From: Haloferacaceae archaeon
GTDB taxonomy: Archaea; Halobacteriota; Halobacteria; Halobacteriales; Haloferacaceae
Direction: 5' to 3'
Assembly: GCA_018609965.1 (NCBI GenBank)
Contig: JAHENP010000078.1
Span: 1 to 11,320, forward strand
DNA: 11,320 nucleotides
The notes beneath the pieces are model-generated. The model ran no database searches. It was not told the DNA's origin and saw only the letters and a list, made by a program, of their open reading frames with translations. Of the stretch, positions 1 through 7,481 are shown one piece after another. A program made the position numbers and the translations under genes. Numbering within the stretch: the first letter of the stretch is position 1; each line of letters begins with the position of its first letter.

Positions 1-351
1 ATCGTCGAGATGGGGTTCGACGACTACCTCGTCAAACCCGTCACCCGGGAGAACCTCGTCGACACCGTCGAGTCGTTGCTCAGCCGCGCGGAGTACGACA
101 GCGGCGTTCAGGAGCTGTACGCGGTCGCCTCGAAGAAGGCCGTCTTGGAGTCCGAGAAAGGGCAGGCCGCCCTCGAGGAGTCCGAGGAGTACGCCGAACT
201 CGACGAACGACACGACGAACTCCAGGCGGAGCTGGACACCCAACTGGAGGAGTTTTCCGACCACGACGACTTCGAACAGGCGTTCCGGGAGTTCGACAAG
301 GGGGACCCCAGCGAGGACGACGACGACGAAGATCTCGACTTCGGACTCTGA
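1..351 (+). CDS. HalX-domain response regulator, C-terminal part (5' truncated)
   Basis: The frame is open from base 1 and ends at TGA 349-351, so 116 residues of a longer protein are visible. The first residues carry the end of a receiver (REC) domain: a DDYLVKPV segment whose Lys-Pro (K12, P13) is the conserved lysine of the phosphorylation site. The phosphoacceptor Asp lies outside the window. After it comes a helical, charged segment (about residues 20-95, rich in E, L, A, R) matching the HalX domain that follows REC in haloarchaeal regulators, then a very acidic tail (residues 101-116). The protein is presumably the output half of a two-component phosphorelay; HalX has no well established molecular role. 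It converges on the prenyltransferase gene with 169 nt between the stops. The family call is good; the signal and targets cannot be told. Confidence 0.85.
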   Translation: MVEMGFDDYLVKPVTRENLVDTVESLLSRAEYDSGVQELYAVASKKAVLESEKGQAALEESEEYAELDERHDELQAELDTQLEEFSDHDDFEQAFREFDKGDPSEDDDDEDLDFGL

Positions 352-429
352 GCGCGTTGGACAGCGGTTCTCGTTCGTCTGGGAGAGTAACAGAAGCTGG
401 TCTCCGGGTGTGACGAGCCGCGCGAGTGT

Positions 430-452
430 CGGTCGAGGGTGTGCGTCGACCG
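430..452. other. hairpin between convergent genes
   Basis: A perfect 7-bp inverted repeat, cggtcga at 430-436 and tcgaccg at 446-452, encloses a 9-nt loop in the 169-nt gap between the convergent response regulator and prenyltransferase genes. A second, smaller stem (gtcgc 500-504 / gcgac 510-514) lies just past the prenyltransferase stop. Neither is followed by a T tract on either strand, which archaeal termination normally needs, so a terminator role is only a possibility. Nothing else was seen in the gap. Confidence 0.3.
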
Positions 453-520
453 GCCGGTGAGTCAGGTGGCGCGGAGACGGATGGCAGAAGCGGGCGACGG
501 TCGCTCTGTGCGACGGCCGC

Positions 521-1567
521 TCAGTAGCTCCGCGCGATGAGATACTCCGCGAGGTCGTCCAACAGCTGTCGGGGCTCGTTGTCCGGCAGCATCGTCAGGT
601 CCGAACGCCCCTGTTCTGCCAGTTCCTGGGCGCGTTCGCGGGCGAACTGGATACTGCCGGCCGCCTCCAACACGCCGACGGCATCCTCGATGGCCGCCTC
701 CGTCACGTTCGCCGGATCGTCGGCCTCGACGAGGTTGTCCACGTCGACCCCCTGTTGGCGGGCGTGGAGCGTCACCATCGTCTCTTTCCCCTCGACGAGA
801 TCAGAGCCGCGTTGTTTCCCCAACTGCTCCGAGGGGGTCGTCAGGTCCAACAGGTCGTCTTGGATCTGAAACGCACGTCCCACGTCCGTCCCGTACTGGT
901 AGACGCCTTCGATGACCGCCTGGTCTGCGCCCATCAGGCTCGCCGGAATGGCGGCACTGGCCCCGAACAGGACGGCTGTCTTCAGCCGGACCATCTCCAG
1001 ATACTCCTCCGGAGAGACATCCGTCCGGTTCTCGTAGGCCACGTCGAGTGACTGCCCCTCACAGATCCGGGTACACGTCGACGCGAGCCGGTGGACCGCC
1101 TCGACCTCGTGTTCCGGCCGGGCGCCGGTGTCGGAGAGCATCTCGAACGCCTTCGAGTAGAGCGTGTCGCCGGCCAGGATCGCGGCCTCCTCGTCGTACT
1201 CGATGTGGACCGCCGGCACACCCCGCCGGAGATCGTCTTCGTCCATGATGTCGTCGTGGATCAGCGTGAACGACTGGATCACCTCGACGCTCATCGCCGC
1301 TCGCAGGAGGTCGAACTCCCAGCCGTCCAACGCCGGAAACGACCGGTAGTCCGCCGACAACGGCTCGACCTCCGCGAGTGACTCCCCGACCAGAAGCGAG
1401 ATCGTCGGTCGGAGCCGCTTCCCCCCCGCCTTGATGATGTACCGGGTGGCCTCGTACAACCGGTCCGGCTCCGTCATCGGGAGGTCGTCGTCGACCGCCT
1501 CGTTGACCACCTCGCGTCGCTGGCGGACCGCGTCGAGCACCCGCTTTTCCATCGCGTCCTGGCTCAT
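521..1567 (-). CDS. idsA: geranylgeranyl diphosphate synthase (trans-prenyltransferase)
   Basis: The 348-residue protein is a class I trans-polyprenyl synthase that adds IPP to allylic diphosphates, giving the C20 precursor of archaeal ether lipids, quinones and carotenoids. It has all the family marks in order: GGKRLRP (48-54), the first Asp-rich motif DDIMDED (105-111), RLKT (194-197), the second Asp-rich motif FQIQDDLLD (233-241) and LGKQRGSD (249-256). Phe100 sits five residues before the first Asp-rich motif, the position where an aromatic residue limits chain length in archaeal type I GGPP synthases; this favours C20, although some haloarchaeal paralogues make C25. ATG 1565-1567 is 10 nt after the RNase J stop, so the pair is probably co-transcribed. 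ATG at residue 6 is an alternative start. The family is certain; the product length is inferred. Confidence 0.93.
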   Translation of the reverse strand: MSQDAMEKRVLDAVRQRREVVNEAVDDDLPMTEPDRLYEATRYIIKAGGKRLRPTISLLVGESLAEVEPLSADYRSFPALDGWEFDLLRAAMSVEVIQSFTLIHDDIMDEDDLRRGVPAVHIEYDEEAAILAGDTLYSKAFEMLSDTGARPEHEVEAVHRLASTCTRICEGQSLDVAYENRTDVSPEEYLEMVRLKTAVLFGASAAIPASLMGADQAVIEGVYQYGTDVGRAFQIQDDLLDLTTPSEQLGKQRGSDLVEGKETMVTLHARQQGVDVDNLVEADDPANVTEAAIEDAVGVLEAAGSIQFARERAQELAEQGRSDLTMLPDNEPRQLLDDLAEYLIARSY

Positions 1568-1577
1568 CGTTCCGTGG

Positions 1578-2930
1578 TCAGTCGACCAGCGTGATCATAT
1601 TACCGTTTCGCGTCACGTGGAGGTCGTCACCGAGCGTGTACCCCTGGTTGCTCGCGAGGTCCACGTACGGGGCGAACCCCTCCATGCTCTGGTGGGCGGG
1701 AACGACGTTCCGCGGCTGGAGCGCGTCCAACATCTCGTAGTGCCCCTCCTCGCGGAGGTGGCCCGACACGTGGATGTCGTCGTAGATCCGCGCCCCCTGC
1801 ATCTTCAACAACCGTTCGGACTGGTAGCGTTGCCCCTCGTTGGTCGGCTCCGGGATCACCCGCGCTGAGAAGATCACCTTGTCGCCGTCGTCGAACTCGT
1901 AGGGGGTCTCGCCGCGCCCCATCCGGGTGAGCATCGCCCGCGGCTCCCCCTGGTGGCCGGTGACGATCGGGAGGTAGTCCTCCTTCCCCTCCTTCATCAC
2001 CCGTTTGAACGTCCGGTCGACGGACTTCCGGTGGCCGTACATCCCCAGATCCTCCGGGAAATCGACGAAGTCCAGCCGTTCGGCCGTCCCGCTGTACTTC
2101 TCCATCGACCGCCCCAACAGAACCGGCTGTCGGCCGATGTCGTTGGCGAACTCGACGAGACTCCGCACCCGCGCGATGTGACTGGAGAACGTCGTCGCGA
2201 CGATCCCGCCGTCGTAGTCCTCCATCGAGTGCATCGCGTCCTTGAGGTGGCTGCGCGCGACCGACTCCGAGGGAGTCCGCCCTTTCTTGCCGGCGTTGGT
2301 GCAGTCCTCGATGTAACACAACACGCCCTCGTCTTCCCGGCCGATCTCTCGGAACCGCTTCATGTCGATCGGGTCACCGATCACCGGGTCGTGGTCCATC
2401 CGTTTGTCCAACCCGTAGACGACCGCCCCCTCCGGCGTGTGGACCACTGGGTTGATCGCGTCGATGATCGAGTGGGTGACGTTGACGAACTCCAACTCCA
2501 CCTGCTCGGAGTCGCCGATCGCCATCGTCCCGCCGGCGTTCATCTTCACCAGGTCGTTGTCGACGTTGAACTTGCTCTCCGACTGGACCCGTTGTTTGAC
2601 GAGTTCGATCGTGTACGGCGTGGCGACGATGGGCGCGTCGTACCGGTGGGCCAGCTTTGCGATGGCACCGATGTGGTCGAGGTGGCCGTGGGTCGGCACG
2701 ATCGCCCGCACGTCACCCTCTAACTCGGACATCACGCGGTCGTCCGGAATGGCCCCCATGTCGATGAGGTCCAGGCTGTGCATCTGTTCGGTCTCGACGT
2801 TGTCGTGGATCAGGACCTGCGAGAGGTTGAGCCCCATGTCGAACACGACCACGTCGTCACCCGCTCTCACTGCCGTCATCTGGCGACCGACGGCCTCGTA
2901 ACCGCCGATCGTCGCGATTTCGATCTCCAT
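1578..2930 (-). CDS. rnj: ribonuclease J (beta-CASP metallo-beta-lactamase fold)
   Basis: This 450-residue protein is the archaeal RNase J, a 5'-3' exonuclease of RNA decay. The metallo-beta-lactamase motif HGHLDH is at 81-86 (H81, H83, D85, H86), with further metal ligands likely at H153 and D175. The beta-CASP part shows motif A around D209 (IEDCTNAG), motif B H251 (TTFSSH) and motif C H391 (VSGHLREEG); H413 (VPAHQ) is the last ligand. The frame stays open upstream to 3161, but that extension is basic and rich in Arg, Gln and Pro, unlike every other protein here. Homology begins at [10 protein letters not shown], so ATG 2928-2930 is the start. No Shine-Dalgarno precedes it. It leads a tight pair with idsA, an association also seen in other archaea near mevalonate-pathway genes. 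Confidence 0.93.
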   Translation of the reverse strand: MEIEIATIGGYEAVGRQMTAVRAGDDVVVFDMGLNLSQVLIHDNVETEQMHSLDLIDMGAIPDDRVMSELEGDVRAIVPTHGHLDHIGAIAKLAHRYDAPIVATPYTIELVKQRVQSESKFNVDNDLVKMNAGGTMAIGDSEQVELEFVNVTHSIIDAINPVVHTPEGAVVYGLDKRMDHDPVIGDPIDMKRFREIGREDEGVLCYIEDCTNAGKKGRTPSESVARSHLKDAMHSMEDYDGGIVATTFSSHIARVRSLVEFANDIGRQPVLLGRSMEKYSGTAERLDFVDFPEDLGMYGHRKSVDRTFKRVMKEGKEDYLPIVTGHQGEPRAMLTRMGRGETPYEFDDGDKVIFSARVIPEPTNEGQRYQSERLLKMQGARIYDDIHVSGHLREEGHYEMLDALQPRNVVPAHQSMEGFAPYVDLASNQGYTLGDDLHVTRNGNMITLVD

Positions 2931-3206
2931 TGTTGTCTGTGTCGTTGCGAGCGTCCGAATCCCCCGCGTGGGGGTCTGCTCGTACGGAAACGCCCCGGGA
3001 AACACGGGTGGCTGTGAACCCCGGCGTCTTGCAGCGCGTCGGTTCGAGCCCCGCTGTACGCGACCGACCTGTCGCCGGTCCGTAGTGTCCCGCGGGCTGT
3101 GGTGTCTCAGAGTCTGTGGCCCAGCAACAAAATACTGCGGGTTCTGCCGAGCGACTGACACCGCCGGTCGTTCGCGGCTACGGGAGCCAGACGACCCCGT
3201 GGCGGC
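2931..3206. other. 276-nt non-coding region upstream of rnj
   Basis: This stretch lies between the AIM24 stop and the rnj start. The best box-A candidate on the minus strand is tattttg at 3128-3134. If used, it would start transcription near 3104 and give a leader of about 170 nt. A weaker candidate (ggattcgg, about 2957-2964) would give a leaderless rnj. Small stems occur: ccccc/ggggg with a 4-nt loop (2961-2974) and gaccg/cggtc (3062-3080). A tRNA T-loop-like word at 3041-3051 has no matching tRNA around it. No open frame here looks coding. Confidence 0.5.
3128..3134 (-). promoter_or_regulatory. possible TATA box (box A) for rnj-idsA
   Basis: The minus strand reads tattttg in a short AT-rich island inside GC-rich DNA. 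It is the only convincing box-A-like word in the 276 nt before rnj. It lies about 200 nt before the rnj ATG, so it implies a long untranslated leader, which is unusual in haloarchaea. The call rests on base composition and pattern only. Confidence 0.35.
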
Positions 3207-3848
3207 TCACAGCTCTTCGTACGGTTGGACGATGACGAACCCGTCGCCGTCGAAGTTCATCTGGAACCGCTCACCGGACTCCTGGCCGATCATGTCTGAG
3301 AGGTTCTTGTTTACCTCAACGCTCGGCGACACGCCGCTCCAAGCGACGGTCGCGCTCGGGTCCGTCGACACCGGCGGGTCGAGTACCAACGGATCACCGT
3401 GTGTCGTGATCGCGACACACCCCGGCCCCGAGAGCGTGACGTTCGTGAACCCACCCGCGAACGCGCCGGCGAGACTGTCCATCGTCTCGACGGCGAAGTC
3501 GACGCTCTCCTCGAACACGAGAATGTCCTCGCTGTTGACCGTGATCGCGTCCTCGACACCCAACTGGAGGACCTGTACCTTCTTCTCTCGGTCGGCGAGA
3601 TACAACGTCCCGTTGCCTTCCACGTCCATCACCGGTGCGTCCTCGCCGGTGGCGGCCTCTTTGATCATCCCGGTGATCCCCCCCTCTGCGGAGGCGGTGC
3701 CGGTGAAGGAGAGATCGCCGTCGTACGCGACCATCGAACCGGCTTTTGCTGTCACGGACCCCTCGACATCGACTTCGAGGGTGTACGCGCTCTCGTGGGT
3801 GAACGCCTCGACTGCGTCTGCCGCGTCGGTGAGTTGGGCTGCGTCCAT
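3207..3848 (-). CDS. AIM24 family protein
   Basis: This 213-residue protein belongs to the AIM24 (formerly DUF124) family, an all-beta fold related to the tryptophan RNA-binding attenuation protein and found across bacteria, archaea and mitochondria. Its biochemical role is unsettled; the yeast namesake affects inner-membrane organisation. Visible marks are the glycine-punctuated strand pattern (AKAGSMVAYDGDLSF, about 35-49), a GNGTLYLAD segment (about 79-87), the LSGPGCVAITTHG turn (about 138-150) and the C-terminal IVQPYEEL. There is no signal peptide or membrane helix, so it should be cytosolic. ATG 3846-3848 is preceded directly by GTG 3849-3851, also in frame; the sequence gaggtgatg covers both. 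The gene lies 68 nt behind menF on the same strand and could be co-transcribed with it. Family confident, function unknown. Confidence 0.85.
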   Translation of the reverse strand: MDAAQLTDAADAVEAFTHESAYTLEVDVEGSVTAKAGSMVAYDGDLSFTGTASAEGGITGMIKEAATGEDAPVMDVEGNGTLYLADREKKVQVLQLGVEDAITVNSEDILVFEESVDFAVETMDSLAGAFAGGFTNVTLSGPGCVAITTHGDPLVLDPPVSTDPSATVAWSGVSPSVEVNKNLSDMIGQESGERFQMNFDGDGFVIVQPYEEL

Positions 3849-3919
3849 CACCTCAACTGAGGCCGGGTGGGAATGTCAATCTCTCGGCAGTGTGTCGTGT
3901 ACTGTGATGCCGGCGGTTG

Positions 3920-5269
3920 TCACTCCCGGCCGTCGGTCAACTCGTCGAGGATGGGTCGCACCTTCGGTTGGAGTTCGTCCCACTCGGCGGCGGGGTCGCT
4001 GTCGGCGACGATCCCATTACCGGCGAACAGGGTGGCGCCGGTGTCGCCGACCAACCCCGAGCGGATGGCGACCGCGAACTCCCCGTCGCCGTCGGCGTCG
4101 AACCACCCGACTGGGGAGGCGTACCAGCCGCGGTCGAACCGTTCCGTCTCGCGGATCGTCGCGAGCGCGCCGTCTAACGGCAACCCGCCGACTGCGGGTG
4201 TCGGGTGCAACGCCTCGACGAGTTCGAGCACATGACGGTCGGCCGACAGCGTCGCCGTGATCGGCGTCTGGAGGTGTTGGATGTTCGTCAGCTTCCGGAC
4301 GCGGCGGTCGCCAACGGTCACGTCGCCGTACGCCGACAGCTGTTCGCGAACGGTGTCGGCGACCAACCCCTGTTCGTGGCGGATCTTCTCGCTGTCGAGC
4401 AACGAGCGGGCGTGTTCGGCGTCCGCCTCGGGCGTGTCACCGCGGGGCATCGACCCCGCGAGCGCCTCCGTCCGCACCGCACGGCCGTCGAGTTCGACCA
4501 ACCGCTCCGGCGGCGGGCCGAAGAAGGCGGCGCCGTCACCCGGTTGGACAAGAAACCGGTAACAGTCCGGGTAGGTGCGGCGGAGCCGTTCCAACACGGC
4601 CGGCACGGAGACGGGGGCGTCCAGTTCGACGGACAGTGCCGTCGCGAGGACGACCTTCAGGAGATGACCGTCGGCGATCCGGTCGGTGGCGTCGGTGACC
4701 TGTGCGAGCCAGTCGTCGCGGTCGGTGAGCCACCGCCGGGCCGCGACCCCGGGTGGGCCGCCGCTAGACTGCATCATCGGTAGTTCCGACAGCCGGCGGT
4801 GTGCGGCGTCAAGTCGTCGCGCGACGGCCGTCTCGGAGGCGTCGGGACCGTACGCCGCCGCCGTGAGATGGGTGGCGTCGTCGGCCCGGGTGAGTTGGAC
4901 CGCCGGGACGAGGAAGCGTGCGGCCGGGAACGACTCCCACGGCGGGATCGGGTCGTGGTCGGCGTCGAACGACAGCCCGCCGACCGCGCGGGGGCGGGTC
5001 ACCGCCGGTCCCTCGTGGTCGAGTCGGTCGAACAACGTCCGGGCGTCGGTTCGGAGCCGGTCGAACCGGTCGTCGCCGGCGGCGGTGAGCCGGACGGCGG
5101 CGCCGCTCCCGACCAGCTCCAGTCCGGTCGGCGAGGCCCAGTGGACCCGGGGGCCGTCGCTGTCGGCCAGGAACGCCGGGAACGACACGTCGTCGACGCG
5201 CCGGCTGCGGCTCACGAGTCGCCCGGCGGCCGCAAGGCCCTCCGGCGACTCCTGTTCCGGCGTGCTCAT
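3920..5269 (-). CDS. menF: isochorismate synthase (MenF type)
   Basis: This 449-residue chorismate-binding enzyme should convert chorismate to isochorismate, the first step towards menaquinone, the respiratory quinone of haloarchaea. The catalytic domain fills the C-terminal 260 residues: LLKVVLAT (203-210, K205 the likely general base), FFGPPPERLVEL (249-260), TEALAGSMPRG (267-277, E268 the likely general acid), SEKIRHEQ (293-300), KLTNIQHLQTPI (326-337), LHPTPAVGG (354-362) and AGNGIVADSDPAAEWDE (416-432), which contributes Mg-binding Glu. The TEALAG motif favours isochorismate synthase over anthranilate synthase; salicylate synthase cannot be strictly excluded. The N-terminal 180 residues are less conserved. 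menD, often a neighbour, is not present; a divergent pentapeptide-repeat gene lies upstream. ATG 5267-5269 is the only ATG near the expected N-terminus. Confidence 0.92.
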   Translation of the reverse strand: MSTPEQESPEGLAAAGRLVSRSRRVDDVSFPAFLADSDGPRVHWASPTGLELVGSGAAVRLTAAGDDRFDRLRTDARTLFDRLDHEGPAVTRPRAVGGLSFDADHDPIPPWESFPAARFLVPAVQLTRADDATHLTAAAYGPDASETAVARRLDAAHRRLSELPMMQSSGGPPGVAARRWLTDRDDWLAQVTDATDRIADGHLLKVVLATALSVELDAPVSVPAVLERLRRTYPDCYRFLVQPGDGAAFFGPPPERLVELDGRAVRTEALAGSMPRGDTPEADAEHARSLLDSEKIRHEQGLVADTVREQLSAYGDVTVGDRRVRKLTNIQHLQTPITATLSADRHVLELVEALHPTPAVGGLPLDGALATIRETERFDRGWYASPVGWFDADGDGEFAVAIRSGLVGDTGATLFAGNGIVADSDPAAEWDELQPKVRPILDELTDGRE

Positions 5270-5364
5270 CGACTCTATTTGGGCTGGGGTCGTCTTGAGA
5301 CTGTCCTTCCCGACAGCCGCCGGCGAGTCGGGGGGCTTACGACCGTACGAGCGGTAGAGCCGTT

Positions 5365-6048
5365 GTGACCGACGACACGCTCGAACCCGGTGTCGACCTC
5401 ACGGGGCGGGACCTCCGAGACCGGCGACTCGCGGGCGCACCGTTACAGGAGGCGACCCTCGCGGACGCCGACCTCCGGGAGGTGCGACTGGGGGACGTGG
5501 ACCTCCGTGGGGCGGACCTCACCGGCGCGCGACTCGACGGCGTCGAGTGTGCGGGGTTCCTTTCTGGGGTGGATCTGACGGACGCGACTCTCGTTGACGC
5601 CGACCTCCGACGGGTCGACCTCTCGGACGCGACACTCACCGGTGCAGATCTCCGCCGCGCCGACCTCCGCGAGGGGAACCTCTCGGGCGCCGTGTTCACC
5701 GAGGCCGACCTCTCCGAGGCGCGTCTCGACGGGGTGAGCGCACGCGAAGCCAGATTCGCCGACGCAGACCTGACAGACGCGACGGCGACGGACGCCGGCC
5801 TCGTCTACACGGCGTTTGCGGACGCGACACTCCGGCAGGCGACGTTCGACGACGCCGACCTGTTGGCCGCGACACTCCCCGGCGCAGACGCGACACGCGC
5901 CTCCTTCGAAGGCGCAGACTGCGCGGAACTGCTCGTCGGGGACGCAGACTTCACACACGCGACGTTCGCCGATGCCGTGCTCGACGGCGTCGACTTCTCC
6001 GAGGCGACAGTCCGCGGCACGGAACTCCCACCCGGCGTGGAGCGGTGA
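5365..6048 (+). CDS. pentapeptide-repeat protein, 11 + 30 repeats
   Basis: The 227-residue protein is almost wholly pentapeptide repeat (A-D/T-L-x-x type). After nine leading residues there are 11 in-phase pentads (10-64), a four-residue break FLSG (65-68), then 30 uninterrupted pentads (69-218) and a short tail. The centre position is Leu or Phe in most pentads, as needed for the square right-handed beta-helix; about 41 pentads make some ten coils. There is no signal peptide or membrane segment. Many family members have no known role, but Qnr and MfpA are acidic DNA mimics that bind gyrase, and Qnr also has 11 pentads, a break and a longer block. The start is GTG 5365-5367; no ATG is available. 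It stands alone, divergent from menF (95 nt) and convergent with the M42 peptidase. Fold confident, function unknown. Confidence 0.88.
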   Translation: MTDDTLEPGVDLTGRDLRDRRLAGAPLQEATLADADLREVRLGDVDLRGADLTGARLDGVECAGFLSGVDLTDATLVDADLRRVDLSDATLTGADLRRADLREGNLSGAVFTEADLSEARLDGVSAREARFADADLTDATATDAGLVYTAFADATLRQATFDDADLLAATLPGADATRASFEGADCAELLVGDADFTHATFADAVLDGVDFSEATVRGTELPPGVER

Positions 6049-6316
6049 CCGACGACGCCGGCAACACCACTGCGGTGCGGCCGCGGTGTCGTGTTGTTGT
6101 GTGCGGTCGCGGTGCGAGTGCAGTGTGGCTGCGGAGGCGGTCACGGTGCAGGTGTAGTGTGGTCACGGCACACACACCAGACGCGAGCGAGCGCCCGCCC
6201 ACGGGCCGTTTCCCTGTTCGCGTCGAAGCTCCCCTGTTTGGGCGAGTCTCGCAGTTTTGATCGACAGTTTGTTCCGGAGGCTGTCTCCCGCTGAGTGAAA
6301 GCGGTCGTGCCGTCGG
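6049..6316. other. 268-nt convergent intergenic region
   Basis: The region separates the stops of the pentapeptide-repeat gene and the M42 peptidase gene. Its first half is strikingly rich in G and T on the plus strand with repeated gtg words. The second half is more mixed and includes a short T run (cagttttga, about 6251-6259) that could help end plus-strand transcripts. The short open frames here overlap in several phases and have no recognisable protein features, so I call no gene. Confidence 0.5.
6077..6162. repeat. degenerate GT-rich tandem repeat
   Basis: Two 26-nt copies, 6103-6128 and 6137-6162, match at 22 of 26 positions with a 34-nt period. Both begin gcggtc and end gtgtgg. A third partial copy starts at 6077 and matches in its first 12 positions except one. 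The array is non-coding and lies after the pentapeptide-repeat gene. It may be a local slippage duplication; no function is visible. Confidence 0.5.
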
Positions 6317-7387
6317 CTACAGGGAGTAGTCGTGGTCGCCGGTCTCCGTCCGGAGAAACGCGGTCAGCAGGTCGATCGTGGCGTCGATGTCCTCACCGTG
6401 TGCGGTCTCCGTGACAGTGTGGAGATACCGCGTCGGGATCGAGATCGCGCCGACCGGGGTGGCGCCGTTGGTGTTCTGGAAGCCGGCCGTGTCGGTGCCG
6501 CCCGCGGGGAGCACCTCCGTCTGGTGGGTGATGCCGCCGTCCTCGGCGACCGACCGGAGCCGGCGGTGGACCTTCGGAGTGGTGATCACAGAGGAGTCTT
6601 TCAACTTGATCGCGGCCCCCTCACCGAGTTCCGTCACCTGTTTGTCCTCGCTGACGCCGGGTACGTCGCTGGCGACAGTCACGTCGAGGGCGACAGCCAG
6701 GTCCGGGTCGATGTCGACACCCAGCGCTCGGGCGCCACGGAGACCGACCTCCTCCTGGACGGTCGCACAGAAGTGGATCGTCACGTCGGGGTCGTCGATC
6801 CGGCGGGCCGCCTCCAGCATCGCGAACACGCACACGCGGTCGTCAAGCGCCTTCCCGGTGACAGTCTCCCCCATCTGGACGGTCGACTGCTCCATCGTGA
6901 CGAGATCACCGACGGCGACGTAGTCGGCCACGTCGTCGCCGTCACGACCCAGGTCGACGACGACATCCTCGACAGCTTCGTCCTTCTGGCGTTGTTCCTC
7001 ATCGAGCGTGTGCGGGGGGACGGAGCCGATCAGCCCCGTCAGATCCCCGTTTTGGGTGTGGATCGTCACGCGCTGTGCCCGGAGCACTCGGGGGTCCCAG
7101 CCGCCGAGCGCGTCGAGCTTGAGGAACCCGTCCTCGGTGACGTGTTTCACCATGAACCCGATCTCGTCCATGTGGGCGGCGACAGCCACCTCGTAGTCGC
7201 CGTCCCCGTGGACAGTCCCGACGACGTTACCCATCGCGTCCGTCTCGACGGTGTCCGTCTCGGCCGCGAGCACCTCCTGGACATGGCCACGGACCCGGTC
7301 CTCGTAGCCGGGGACGCCGCTGGCCTCCGTCAGCTGACGGAGCAACTCGAAGTCGAATCCGAACCCAGCCGGTGTCGTGTTTGTCAC
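6317..7387 (-). CDS. M42 family metallo-aminopeptidase (TET type)
   Basis: The 356-residue protein is an M42 peptidase, the dinuclear-metal aminopeptidases that form dodecameric tetrahedral (TET) particles and trim peptides downstream of the proteasome. It is often annotated as endoglucanase or CelM, which is a historical error. Numbering from the GTG start: H72 and D74 in AAHMDEIG, D182 in GKALDDR, the catalytic E212 and ligand E213 in VQEEVGLRGA, D235 in ALDVTVASD, and H323 in RYLHTVTE. All metal and catalytic positions are present, so it should be active. It is cytosolic, with no signal peptide. An in-frame start 87 nt upstream exists, but GTG 7385-7387 is chosen because a box A lies about 27 nt before it and the extension is atypical. 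It is divergent from the MTH865-like gene. Substrate preference (Glu/Asp, Leu or Lys) cannot be read reliably. Confidence 0.93.
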   Translation of the reverse strand: MTNTTPAGFGFDFELLRQLTEASGVPGYEDRVRGHVQEVLAAETDTVETDAMGNVVGTVHGDGDYEVAVAAHMDEIGFMVKHVTEDGFLKLDALGGWDPRVLRAQRVTIHTQNGDLTGLIGSVPPHTLDEEQRQKDEAVEDVVVDLGRDGDDVADYVAVGDLVTMEQSTVQMGETVTGKALDDRVCVFAMLEAARRIDDPDVTIHFCATVQEEVGLRGARALGVDIDPDLAVALDVTVASDVPGVSEDKQVTELGEGAAIKLKDSSVITTPKVHRRLRSVAEDGGITHQTEVLPAGGTDTAGFQNTNGATPVGAISIPTRYLHTVTETAHGEDIDATIDLLTAFLRTETGDHDYSL

Positions 7388-7410
7388 GCCAGTCTGTTGG
7401 TGGGGAGCGG

Positions 7411-7416
7411 TGTAAA
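7411..7416 (-). promoter_or_regulatory. TATA box (box A) of the M42 gene
   Basis: The minus strand reads tttaca at this place, centred about 27 nt before GTG 7385-7387. That is the box-A distance expected when transcription begins at the start codon, so the mRNA is probably leaderless. This spacing is one reason for preferring the GTG start over the longer frame. Confidence 0.55.
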
Positions 7417-7477
7417 GACCACGTATCCCGGTTCCGTGGCCGAAACCCCGGGTGGGTTGTCGGGGGTTCCGCAACTG

Positions 7478-7481
7478 TTTT
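7478..7481 (+). promoter_or_regulatory. TATA-like box of the MTH865-like gene
   Basis: The word tgttttga has its T run centred about 27 nt before ATG 7507, again the spacing of a leaderless haloarchaeal promoter. With the minus-strand box at 7411-7416 it makes a divergent promoter pair within 119 nt. The box is weak in sequence, and the call relies on position. Confidence 0.45.

Noticed and set aside
3031..3062. Possible tRNA (ggttcgagccc resembles a T-loop / B box)
   Set aside because: The T stem has a C-C mismatch and a wobble, no D arm or A box is present, and no partner for the acceptor stem is found at a suitable distance; the minus strand gives nothing either.
2931..3161. N-terminal extension of RNase J by 77 residues
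   Set aside because: The frame is open, but the translation is basic and rich in Arg, Gln and Pro; RNase J homology begins exactly at the Met encoded at 2928-2930 and the family length is about 450.
2968..4260. 430-codon open frame on the plus strand
   Set aside because: It is antisense to the rnj upstream region, the AIM24 gene and the end of menF; its translation is Ser/Arg-rich without any domain, typical of a GC-rich shadow frame.
5443..6144. 233-codon minus-strand frame opposite the pentapeptide-repeat gene
   Set aside because: It is the complement of the repeat; its Glu-Val-Gly-Cys periodicity simply mirrors the pentads on the plus strand.
6045..6294. Short plus-strand frames after the pentapeptide-repeat gene
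   Set aside because: They overlap in several phases, carry no motif, and lie in a GT-rich repeat that creates open frames by composition.
7388..7474. N-terminal extension of the M42 peptidase by 29 residues
   Set aside because: The extension is not peptidase-like and it would cover the well placed box A at 7411-7416.
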